From the NCBI GenBank assembly GCA_949361645.1, contig OX442420.1:9192735-9256734 (forward strand): a stretch of DNA of 64,000 nt. Reading direction: 5' to 3'. A program made the translations under genes and the position numbers. Below the pieces are notes generated by a model. That model saw nothing but the letters and a program-made list of their open reading frames with translations, was not told where the DNA came from and did no database searches. Below, piece after piece: positions 10,801 through 19,699 of the stretch. Position 1 is the first letter of the stretch. The number at the start of each line of letters is the position of its first letter. Source of the DNA: Spongilla lacustris. Taxonomy: Eukaryota; Porifera; Demospongiae; Spongillida; Spongillidae.

Positions 10801-12846
10801 ATATTGCATAGGAGTACCAATCGTGTCTACTAGGGCCCCAGACCAACATGCTATTGACATTTGATTTTGCACCAGTTAAGAATATTGCATACAGATCAGA
10901 GCACACAAACATGCCCATGAATTTACAAAGGTGCCCAAATGTGCACTAGGGTGTCAGAGCTGACAGAGAACACTGAAATTTTGCAGAAACTGATATTTCC
11001 ATCTGGCGTCCATAAAATGACATGAAGAAAAATTTCGCTGTGATTCCAAAAACCGCAAATGTTTTTCTTCCTCAGAAGTTTTATAATGGTACAACGTGCC
11101 AAACAGAAATGGTGGAGATATACAACCAATCTAAGATAACATAATACACATGTAGCTGTTGTTCCCCCACCCTCTCCCCCCCCCCAGACACTGATCTGTC
11201 GGTTCTATTAGATACATTCAAATTGCATAAATCACAATCCAGCATGGACATACCCACGCTCCCCTGTTGCCTTGACAACACAATCCACGCCCCCCACCCA
11301 CCTTAGCCTGGGACACCTCCTCCATGGTCAGATTCCTGCGAACGTTGTCCGAGGCTGGAATGGATGACAGCTGGGCGTGGAGGGAACGTAGCGACTGCAC
11401 CAGCGCAGCTGCCCTGCTGAGCTTCAGCCTTGCCTCAGGTATCTGTGCATGTGGAGTGGGAGGGGGAAGAGGAGGGAGGGGGAGGAGGAGGGAGGGGGAG
11501 GAGGAGGGAGGGGGAGGAGGAGGGAGGGGGAGGAGGAGGGAGGGGGAGGAGGAGGGAGGGGGAGGAGGAGGGAGGGGGAGGAGGAGGGAGGGGGAGGAGG
11601 AGGGAGGGGGAGGAGGAGGGAGGGGGAGGAGAGGAGGAGGAGAGAGGGCCAACATGAGAGACTGCATAGCAACACAACCCCAAGTTAATTTTAATACCAT
11701 TGTGCAGGTGGTGGTCCAGGCAACGAACTCTTAGTGTAGTAACATAAATTTGTGTAATTTTAATGATAATACCATCTCCCTACATTTTTTAAAAATAAAG
11801 CCTTATAAAAAAATCATAGCAAGTACACAAACCATTTCCACCCATGACGACAGTACTTAGCAGGCTGTTAACACATTGGATTATTTAAACCACACATCCC
11901 AGTCACACAAATACACAACACATTCCAGTCACACACATACACAACACATCCTGCATGAACGAGTGAGGATACGGAAAAGGATATATATGCTACTGAAGGG
12001 GGCCACACACTAAACACCCACTGTGTTCAAATATGGTTCTTTTTCAGATGTGCTGTAAGGAAAGGCGTGCAAGTTAAAATGAACATCTTCACGGGGGGGG
12101 GGGGGGGGGGGTGGGGGGGTAGGGGTGGGGTCACCCATCTTATGAGAGTCACTACAAAGTGGCCCCTAGGCTACAGGAGGTACACATCAGACCCTCCCTC
12201 CCCCCCCCCACCAGAAAGTAGAAGTCGCTATTCGAATCCCAATGTACGATTGTAACACATTAACAACTAACTGAATGTCCAGGGCGGAGTTAAGAGTTTA
12301 TAACAATGCTGCCCCTCCTCTTCAAATATTGCAGCTAGGAGTTAAGTTAAGCTAAATACGCACTCATACAATCAAATTGAAAATTAAAGCTGGCATATAA
12401 CTTTGTTCTGTAACTCAGGGAACTACGCGCAGGCTCCGTAAAGCATTACATGCGAGCGATCCAGTGTGGTACACCATCATCACGTGCTACCCTACCTTTA
12501 AGCGTGGAGAGGGTGGGCGTGACTCTGGCTTGGCTGAACGTACTCTTTCCATCCACTCAGTCATGAAAGGGTCGCCGCTGGGCGCAGGAACCAGGGAGGC
12601 AAATGGACGGCTCGGAGAGGGCGCAAACGGCTGGAAGGCGGGCTGTGCCTGGTAAGAGAAGGGCGGGAAATCGGCGGCGTAGCCACGTGACTGTTGCCAG
12701 TGCGGAGCTTGGAACGGATGCTGTCGATATGTTTGTGGCGGAAAGGGCAGCGGGTCTCCATAGCAGTGTTGCAGTAGTGGTAGTTGTCCAAAATAAGGTT
12801 GTGCTACCATGGGCAAAGGAGGTCGGAAGTATAGAGACGCATCCAT
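7900..12846 (-). CDS. PDCD7: PDCD7 orthologue (U11/U12 di-snRNP 59K protein), eight exons
   Basis: Predicted protein of 417 residues from eight exons (5' to 3'): 12846-12496, 11442-11302, 10704-10615, 10424-10302, 10025-9887, 9668-9501, 9001-8884, 8023-7900. All junction phases agree and there is no internal stop. It resembles vertebrate PDCD7, a component of the U11/U12 di-snRNP of the minor spliceosome: a Pro/aromatic-rich N-terminus (exon 1), a charged helical middle, then GVLGEVRKK, LRELRDLRRDASRKKG, SEEHALRV, LSEYYLQAEQS and a final SEWDKFLSP...LPSS segment, in the order of the human protein (485 residues). Introns are GT-AG, except intron 5 (9886-9669), which starts GC. Five introns carry tandem repeats, and the repeat at 11457-11646 is the pyrimidine tract of intron 1. 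Assignment rests on remembered family similarity; exon borders are by eye but mutually consistent. Confidence 0.87.
8082..8297. repeat. 34-37-bp minisatellite in PDCD7-like intron 7
   Basis: About six tandem copies of a unit beginning GGGTGTGCTTAGTGTAGGG. The first copies are 37 bp and the later ones are 34 bp (ending ATCGAT rather than ATTGTGCAT). Confidence 0.88.
8464..8527. repeat. 14-bp tandem repeat (ATATGAGCAAGCAC), intron 7
   Basis: Four near-identical copies of a 14-bp unit, inside the same intron of the PDCD7-like gene. Confidence 0.8.
8630..8868. repeat. 16-bp minisatellite (AAGCTAGACACATCCC), intron 7
   Basis: About 15 tandem copies of a 16-bp unit with A/G variation at one site (CTAAAC in the first copies, CTAGAC later). 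It ends about 16 bp before exon 7 of the PDCD7-like gene. Confidence 0.9.
9140..9480. repeat. ~30-bp minisatellite in PDCD7-like intron 6
   Basis: Tandem CTCCTCCCCAGTCCACCAG units alternate in two flavours (GCTGATACCTAT and GCAGGCACCATAT), giving a ~60-bp higher-order dimer. The Pro-rich open frame across it is a repeat artefact. It ends about 20 bp from exon 6. Confidence 0.88.
9736..9852. repeat. (ACAT)n microsatellite in the GC-AG intron 5
   Basis: A nearly pure ACAT tetranucleotide run of ~115 bp inside a 218-bp intron. Confidence 0.9.
11457..11646. repeat. 15-bp G/A minisatellite forming a splice-site pyrimidine tract
   Basis: About 12 copies of a 15-bp unit (GAGGGGGAGGAGGAG) give an uninterrupted purine strand. 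On the sense (minus) strand of the PDCD7-like gene it is pure C/T and lies about 15 bp upstream of the acceptor of exon 2 (11443). Because 15 is divisible by 3, open frames appear in all phases on both strands; none is a gene. Confidence 0.92.
12093..12126. repeat. Poly(G) tract (G19) in PDCD7-like intron 1
   Basis: G19 at 12093-12111 followed by T-interrupted G runs. Confidence 0.9.
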
Positions 12847-13290
12847 TTTTTATTGCTTATTGGCATTATTAAATTATTAATACATATGTATATGTACATG
12901 TATAGAGTAGCGAGCCTCGTGCGCAGCCTCTGATCTTAGATTGGGACGCAATTAGATGCATGCAGTTAAAATTTTCATTGGCGCCAGGCTAGGCTAGCTG
13001 CTGCTAAACAATAAAACCACGTGGCCACATGCCTTTATATACATGTATACGTGCGGTGAATTGAAACAGCACCGAAGAACTAAAGGACTCGTGCAATTTC
13101 CGCAAGCAGCCTTGAACCATTTAAACGTCTGCAGGCTACGAGACCACTCCGACTTAGTAGTACCATGCATAGATAATAGGTAGCATTTGTTGTGTTAAAT
13201 TTAAATTGAATTTATTAAAGTAATTAAATACAGTGGAACCCGTCACCTGGTTGAAGTCCCGATCAATTCCCAATGAAAGTAATATTGAAT
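12847..13290. other. Upstream flank of PDCD7-like gene
   Basis: Sequence between the start codon of the PDCD7-like gene (minus) and the left end of the transposon at 13291. It presumably carries the PDCD7-like promoter; no core element was assigned. An ACAGTGGAACC word at about 13230 recalls transposon ends but has no partner on the right side. Confidence 0.4.
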
Positions 13291-13379
13291 AGGCCCTTCC
13301 CGTATAGAGATGAGGAATTTGATAACATTGCAACGTATTATTGCGTCACGTCCGGAGTCACATTCCTTGCGAATACGGT

Positions 13380-15397
13380 ATGGCTGCTTCGGTCCCTGAA
13401 CAAGATATGGTAGTCATGGCTATGGTTTTAGATGAATCAGACATTCCTGGGGCCTGTCTGAGTGATCCAATGGATCAGCACACAAAGCCACAGTTACGAT
13501 GGTGGCTCCTTTGCCGCGGTATTAAGGCTCCTACATCGTATAGTAAGCAGCAGTTAGTGACAAAGTGAGTCGATTGCGCTAAAATATAAGGTTATGTACA
13601 TACTACTCCCATAGAATCAACGAAGCGAAAAATAACCACTTGCCGATTTTTGATGTTGATGGCACTTTTTTGTATAAGAAACAGCAGCGCTTTATGACGT
13701 CTAGCGTACCTGTACCGCTTTGTCCACCGCGTTTCCCATCTCCACCACTCACTGGCTGGGAAGTTGTCACCAGTGATAGTGTCAAAGACATAGCTCTTAG
13801 GTGCCCTGTTGTTACATCAGGTAGGCAAGGAGCCTTTGCCTTATTGCACTTTACTCTAACTGCAAGCATTTATGACAGGCACATTGTATTCTTACCTTGC
13901 TCATGGAGTTGGCTATTCTGAAACCCAAGGAGCCTTCAGAGCCCTAACGCGTGGATATAATCAGTGTCAACTTCAAGTACATATTTTGCATCCTCAGTAT
14001 TGTCACATCAGAGCTACGCTGACACCTTCAATGAAGTCAGGAAGGTATGAGGTTTATATACTACTAGTTCGAGAAGGATTGGTAAACACAATTCAAGGAG
14101 CAACATGTGAATGTGCAGCTGGGTATGCCAATATATAGCCACTATGTATAATAGTGTTGTTATATATATTCGTCATGCTTATAGGCAATCAGCTAGCTGC
14201 ACTCATGTTTCTGCTGTGCTGCATGCTCTTGTTGCAATGACTAGCACAGGCCACATCCAGCCCCCTGACAACGCTGGTGCAACACTTGATGATGAAGAAG
14301 AGACGACCTCGGTTACATCACAGTTGTGTCAATGGAAGATCCCTAAGCAAAGAAAGGAATCAGATCTTCCAATGTCTGCAGCGGTGTTTGAAAAACATGA
14401 CTATCGCAAGAATGAAAAGCGAAAAGTTAGTCTCACCGAAGATTTCGATCCCAGGCCACTGGAATTTCGAGGCAATGCTAAGTTTCTACTTCCAAATTTT
14501 CTAAAGAGTGTTCAAAGTGAATCACTGGGCATATCTATCCTCTTAGACCCTCAACACTGTCATGTACTTACTCCAGCTAGTGCACCCAATCTCCCATCCA
14601 TATCAGAACTAAAAGAAACTGTCACCGCATTTAAAGAGACTCTTATGATGCCCACTTCAAAATTGAATGAATTAGAATACACCACTAGAAATCAGCGACA
14701 TTCTGAACTATGGCATTCAGTTCGCCGTTACAGAATAACGGCTTCCAGATTTGGAGACATTCTGCATCGAAAATCAACTACTCCTCCAGATGTGCTAGTT
14801 CTAAGTATTCTAAAACCACGCACTTTCACTTGTGATGCTACCAGCTGGGGAATACAAAATGAGTCAAAAGCTATTGAAGAATATATAGCATTCCAACATC
14901 ACCAAGGTAAGCATGTTACAGTTGGACCTGTTGGATTCTTTGTGAGTGCTTCGCATCTATTTCTTGGTGCAACGCCTGATGGAATGGTCCATGATCACAC
15001 AAATGAGGTAGATGAGTTTGGTTTTATTGAAGTCAAGTGCCCTTATGTGCAAAGAGATCTCACACCACTAGAAGCTAGCTTAACTTCTGGGTTTTGCTCT
15101 AGACAAGTTTCAAATACATGTAAAACAGCATGTAACTATCCTGAGTTGAAGCTTCGACAGAATCACAAGTACTATGCACAAGTACAGGGTCAGATGGCTG
15201 TAGGTGGTATGAAGTGGTGTGATTTTGTCATTTTCACCAATAAAGGTATCAATGTGGAAAGGATTGTATTCAATGATGATTATTGGAAACCTCTACTTGC
15301 TAAACTTGAATCATTTTTTGATAACTGTTTAGGTCCAGAAATTGTTAGTCCCATCCATGTACTAGGATATTCAATACGTGACCTTTCAAAAGTATAA
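13380..15397 (+). CDS. Transposon-encoded SWIM zinc-finger / YqaJ exonuclease protein
   Basis: Four exons, 13380-13564, 13615-13820, 13879-14122 and 14185-15397, join in frame to 615 residues; all introns are 50-62 bp and GT-AG. The N-terminus has a short helical, SAP-like segment (LRWWLLCRGIKAPTSYSK). Around residue 207-222 a SWIM finger spans the exon 3/4 junction (CECAAG...CTH). The C-terminal ~220 residues match the YqaJ (lambda-exonuclease-like) fold: RITASRFG, WGxxxE near 435, GATPDG near 473, the catalytic FIEVKC near 492 and YYAQVQGQM. YqaJ proteins are metal-dependent nucleases; in the transposon the protein probably processes DNA during transposition (inference). It faces the transposase gene. 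Confidence 0.85.
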
Positions 15398-15471
15398 TAC
15401 ATCACACATGCAATTCAACATGTGTACAACATTTATTATGAGTATAAACGTGGTATTCAGTTCATTGAATG

Positions 15472-17232
15472 CTATTCATCAAAATCACTTTCACTATATT
15501 CCTCATTTGATTCTTCACTATCAATATTTTCAAAGTACTTTTCCACTTCATTCATGCTCCCATTTGATTCAGAAGGCACAAGAACTGGTTTGAAATTTGT
15601 TAAGAATGCACAAACATAAACTATTTGATTTGAAATCCTACTTAATGATATAGGTAGAGTGTGTTTCAAAATGGTAAAAGATTTTATCCTACCAATTGCT
15701 CTTTCAACAATGATTCTGGAAGAAGCTATACGCCTTCCTTCTTGGACCTCATCAGCTGAGAATTGTTGCTTGCCATTTAGGAAAGGAGGAATATTAAAAC
15801 CTACATCTATTTTCTGCAACAAATCTTCGATGTTAAAGCCTCTATCTGCCATTATTGAGATGCCAGGCTTATCCTTCAGTTTTGTTAGAAAGCCTGATGC
15901 ATTGGTGAGTTCAAGATCTGAAATAGACCCGACATACAATGTAGAGATGTAGGAAATGCATCCATTAGGTGTGCATGCTATTAAAAACTTTGCAGTGTTA
16001 TGATGTTTGTAACTGCTCCATGTGGATGATTGCATGTGGAGGTCTGAAGGGGTCTCCAAAAATATCTCAGAACCATCTATGATGGCATACGTAGATGGAT
16101 ATTTGTCTCTAAATGCAGGAGGTAGAGTCGCAGAGACCTGCTGAACTGATGGCATCCAATCCACTTCTTTCAGATGATTATATAAAAAGCATATCCAAGT
16201 CGTAATGTATCTTGACACAGCACTCTTAGACACACCAAACCGAAAAGACAAATCTAGTGTCTTTAAATTAAGTCGTAGCTTCATAAGGGTCATAAGAAGC
16301 TGGTCAATTGGCTTTAGTTTTGTCGCTTTTTTTCTCTGATGTGTAGTTTTTTTGCTACCCCAATAATTAAGCATATTAACCGCTGGACCAAGAAATTCAT
16401 AGAAGGCCAAAAAAATTTGGTACGATTTAAATCCAGTGTAAAAAGAAAACAATCTGTCATCATCCTTTAATTCCTCAACAGTCAACTTTGCTCCTTTGAA
16501 CATGGTCTTCTTTAGCTTAGCATTTTCAGCTTCTAGAACTTCTAGCTGGGCAATAAGTGCTGTGTTCAACTTATGCTGTTCATTATCTGCTATAGGACTC
16601 ACGTGGCTTATTGGGGACTGTTCTTCAAGTTCTTCATCTACCAATATAGGAGCAGAGGGGCACTCATGATCAGCAGAAGACAATGGCAGTTGTAAAGAAT
16701 TGTGTGGCAGTTTGTGAACAACAGTTGTTACAGAAAGGGCATCAGGAATAGGCTCCTTGTCTACAATAGAAGAATAACCAGAGGTAGATTCTGTTGCAGA
16801 GACATCATTGTTTACATCGAGGCTAGGCTGTAATGGATGCGCAAATAAGTCATCAACGATAGGCACTATAGTTGAAGGTTGAGGTAATGTCAACAGCTGA
16901 TTTGATTCCATTTTTGATGATGATGGCGCTGCCAGTAATGCTTGCAAATCCTTTCTCTTTTGACGCATCATTTTCCTCGTTGTTCTAGCATCTTTTCGTT
17001 TTACAACAGTGGCGAACTTCATCCCTAAGAATAACTCGGGCCCATTATTAGGATCACCATCTCGAAAATGCTTCGAGCACACTCTGTAATGAGGCTTCAA
17101 AAGATGATCAGAGATGTTCAAAACACGAAGCCATAGCGCCCGTTTATCCGAGTCACTTGGTATGCGGTAGAAGCTCAGCTGCTGCTCGTTACGGCTAGTA
17201 CTTTTGCATACAAAACAAATATTACCCGACAT
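15472..17232 (-). CDS. THAP-domain DDE transposase (ISL2EU-like)
   Basis: The open frame extends to 17472, but I start at the methionine at 17232 (586 residues): it begins MSGNICFVC, the usual THAP start, and the longer frame would cross the terminal repeat. The THAP zinc finger (residues ~1-85) shows C-x2-C and later C-x2-H (VCSKHF) and binds transposon ends. A low-complexity region and a coiled-coil-like segment (~230-250) follow. The catalytic domain is of the DDE_4 kind: D386 (IIDGSEIF), D463 (MADRGF) and E510 (IVERAIGRIK), all present. The C-terminus is acidic. No frameshift or stop was seen. Function by family: cuts and joins DNA in the nucleus. Confidence 0.87.
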   Translation of the reverse strand: MSGNICFVCKSTSRNEQQLSFYRIPSDSDKRALWLRVLNISDHLLKPHYRVCSKHFRDGDPNNGPELFLGMKFATVVKRKDARTTRKMMRQKRKDLQALLAAPSSSKMESNQLLTLPQPSTIVPIVDDLFAHPLQPSLDVNNDVSATESTSGYSSIVDKEPIPDALSVTTVVHKLPHNSLQLPLSSADHECPSAPILVDEELEEQSPISHVSPIADNEQHKLNTALIAQLEVLEAENAKLKKTMFKGAKLTVEELKDDDRLFSFYTGFKSYQIFLAFYEFLGPAVNMLNYWGSKKTTHQRKKATKLKPIDQLLMTLMKLRLNLKTLDLSFRFGVSKSAVSRYITTWICFLYNHLKEVDWMPSVQQVSATLPPAFRDKYPSTYAIIDGSEIFLETPSDLHMQSSTWSSYKHHNTAKFLIACTPNGCISYISTLYVGSISDLELTNASGFLTKLKDKPGISIMADRGFNIEDLLQKIDVGFNIPPFLNGKQQFSADEVQEGRRIASSRIIVERAIGRIKSFTILKHTLPISLSRISNQIVYVCAFLTNFKPVLVPSESNGSMNEVEKYFENIDSEESNEEYSESDFDE

Positions 17233-17362
17233 GAAACAAAGCCAAACAGCGCGGAGAGAAAGAAGAAACTGTAGCAAAACAGGGGGCAATGTGACTCCGG
17301 ACGTGACGTCAAATAATAACTCGGCAATAATCAAAAATTCCGATCTTACGCGAGAAGGGTCT

Positions 17363-17981
17363 ATTTGATTTCTGCTATATAAATGGGTCAATGGTGCTTG
17401 TAACTTGTGGCGCAGCGTTAAACTGCTTACTACATTTCTTGTACGTTCTACATAGCACATTCCTAAGGACATCGGTTGTCAAATCCGTTGCTATGGGGCT
17501 TGGAAACCATTATAGAGGGGATAGTGCAGCGCACATGCGCATTAGTAATTAGGGCGTGGTGTGCACATGCGTGGGTGGTAGAACTTAGTCATATTCTCTT
17601 TTGTACTGTGTGTATCTTTCCTGATTCATATATCCGCTACATCTTCACTATACATGTACAAATATAACATGACCACAAGATGGCTGGGATGTGGTCACCC
17701 GCCCCCACACCCTGAAAGAATCGTTTGGTCATTTAGAATTATAACCAGGATGTATAATAAGCAATAGTGGTAATTCAGTGTATTTTATTGAGAATTACTC
17801 ACCCATTCCTTCCTCTCATTTTGCATTTAGCCCTAGCCTCCCCCAGCCCTTCCCCCTTTACAGTATATATTTCCAAACATATTCCTTTATAAAATGCACA
17901 CGTTACATTTACATGTACCATAACTAATGATTTAAATGATTAATAACTACACGTAGGCACTCTTTCTTTAATTACTTGTTC
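17363..17981. other. Intergenic, no gene recognised
   Basis: Between the transposon's right end and the stop of the GTPase gene. It is AT-rich, and no coding sequence is supported. It presumably includes the 3' UTR of the minus-strand GTPase gene. Confidence 0.4.
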
Positions 17982-19699
17982 CTACTGCTTCAATTCTTGT
18001 AAAAGAATACTTTTGGCATGACTCAAGTTCTGAAAATCTTCATTTCTTCCTCCACTTTTGTCAGGATGCATTATTTTAGCTAGGGTCTTGTAAGCCTTTT
18101 CTATTTCTTCTTTATTTGCTGAGGGTTGTACCTGCAACAATGTTTGTGCCCACTTTATTTTTGTGGACTTGCTTCCAGTCCATGGCTCCTTTACGGTCTG
18201 CTTCACTAAAATCAGCTTTGTATTTAAATCGTCCCTAGTGGCGTGCAGAACCTTCAAGTCATCTCCTCTCTGTTGAGCAGCTATTCTCTGATCTATAACA
18301 TAAAGCTGACATTCTAATACCTTTTCATAACTTGGACTGCTTCCTAATTTTTGGAACATCTCCAAAGTTGTTATCAGATTTACTTTTTTATCATCCATGC
18401 TTTTTTCACATTGTTTCAACTTTAAATCTAATTTAGCTTTCATTGCAGCACCACGTTCTTGCTCTGAAATTGCTGCTTCAAACTTTTCCTTCCGCTTCTC
18501 ATCAGTGGTAACGTGTACCTCTTCTACGATTTGAAATGTCATCTCAGCATGATAGTGGTCACGATAAGAATGCCCACATACTTTGCAGAGATAATTATTT
18601 TGATCGATACAACCACAAGCCTTTAAATTTTCTTTGTCTAACGTTTTTGACAGAGTACATGGGACATGACAGTTAGAATTGCAGTGAGGTGCTTTGCATA
18701 TTGTGTTATGCCCTGTCGTTGGAACAGTTACCACTTTCATGACCTTAAACGTTGCAGTAAAGCCTTCGTTAAGAGTTTTCGTGCTGATGGCCACATCAAT
18801 CTTCTCCTTTTCTATTGCTATCTGTTTCTCAAGGGTTTCTTTGTTCTGCTGGGCTGTTAGAAGATAAATCATATTTTTCTCCACATCTTCCTTGGCATTG
18901 TAAAGCTGCACAAAGCAATTTGTATGCACCTCATTGAAATCTTGAATTTGTACAAGCATGTTTGTCATCGTATCTCCAGCTCGTTGAAATGCAAATTTCA
19001 ATGCATGTACCTTCTGGTCATGCGATGATAACTTTTTTTCTTTTCGACACTTTTCAAGCTTGCAGTAAGGATTTTCGATGTAAAATACACGTTCAGGTTT
19101 TATCTGCACTTCAGCATCAAAATACGAATGCAATTCCCTTACATCAAAGTTAGCATCTGTAACATCTCCACAATTGGTCAGGATTACGATTAAGTTTTGG
19201 AATGCAGTCTTCGGCAATGTGGCAGATATCTCTGTGAGTACATACTTAAGTTGCAATGATGCACGTGCCTGGCGACCATTAATAACTAAGCAAATGCAGT
19301 TGATGTATTCCACTTTTTCAATGGTATCAACAATTTTCTTTACATTTTTCTTATCTTCTTCCATTCCACGGGAGTCCCCAAATCCAGGAGTATCGATAAT
19401 CCCAACCTCTAACTCACCAAAGTGTACTTTATAGCAAATTGCTTCTGATGTTTTACTTTCCATAGCTTTAGATTGCGCATTTTCTATGTCCAGATCATGA
19501 AAGTTGCGCAATACATCTAAACCTTTCTCTAGTCCCAAATCACAAACCAGATCAAAATTGCAGATGAGATTAAGGAAGGACGTTTTACCAGAACCAGTCT
19601 CTCCAATTAAAACAAATTGGTACACGGGTTTTGCTTTTTTTGTTGTTATAATGGATTTTATAGCACTCACAGCTGTCTTCCATGCTTTACCAAAGAATC
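17982..19699 (-). CDS. AIG1/GIMAP-like GTPase with Cys/His-rich centre and C-terminal J domain (partial 5')
   Basis: The last exon (17982-19699) encodes about 572 residues. No in-frame ATG lies at its beginning. It starts after a good acceptor (TTTGCAG at about 19700), so at least one 5' exon is missing. The N-terminal GTPase has a P-loop GETGSGKTS, a DTPGFGDS G3 motif and TNCGD as a likely G4, as in AIG1/septin-like GTPases. The middle is predicted helical, with a Cys/His cluster (CKAPHCNSNCHVPC ... CGC ... CKVCGHSYRDHYH) likely to bind zinc. The last ~65 residues form a J domain with the HPD tripeptide (IMHPDKSGG), which normally stimulates Hsp70 ATPase. The domain union is unusual; GIMAP-family GTPases in other animals are often linked to immunity or membranes. 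Its role here is inference. Confidence 0.82.

Larger units (their letters stand above)
13291..17362. mobile_element. Complete two-gene DNA transposon, ISL2EU-like
   Basis: About 4.07 kb. The terminal inverted repeats extend inward for ~70-100 bp: left AGGCCCTTCCCG..., right complement AGACCCTTCTCG..., then a conserved block CGTCACGTCCGGAGTCACAT at 13346-13365 with its complement at 17286-17306. AT flanks both proposed ends (13289-13290, 17363-17364), consistent with a 2-bp target duplication, though AT alone is weak evidence. Inside are two convergent genes: a spliced SWIM/YqaJ nuclease (+) and an unspliced THAP/DDE transposase (-), with 74 bp between their stops. From established knowledge, pairing a DDE transposase with a YqaJ nuclease characterises ISL2EU (formerly IS4EU) elements. 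Both genes look intact, so the copy could be autonomous and young. Confidence 0.8.

Noticed and set aside
11218..11734. Glu/Gly-rich and Pro/Ser-rich open frames of 75-160 codons
   Set aside because: Produced by the 15-bp minisatellite in intron 1 of the PDCD7-like gene; only the exon 2 part (11302-11442) is coding.
13231..13241. ACAGTGGAACC as the transposon's left end
   Set aside because: No matching complement was found near the right end; inverted similarity starts at 13291.
17233..17472. 80-residue N-terminal extension of the transposase frame
   Set aside because: It would cross the terminal inverted repeat and leave the element; the THAP domain starts naturally at the methionine at 17232.
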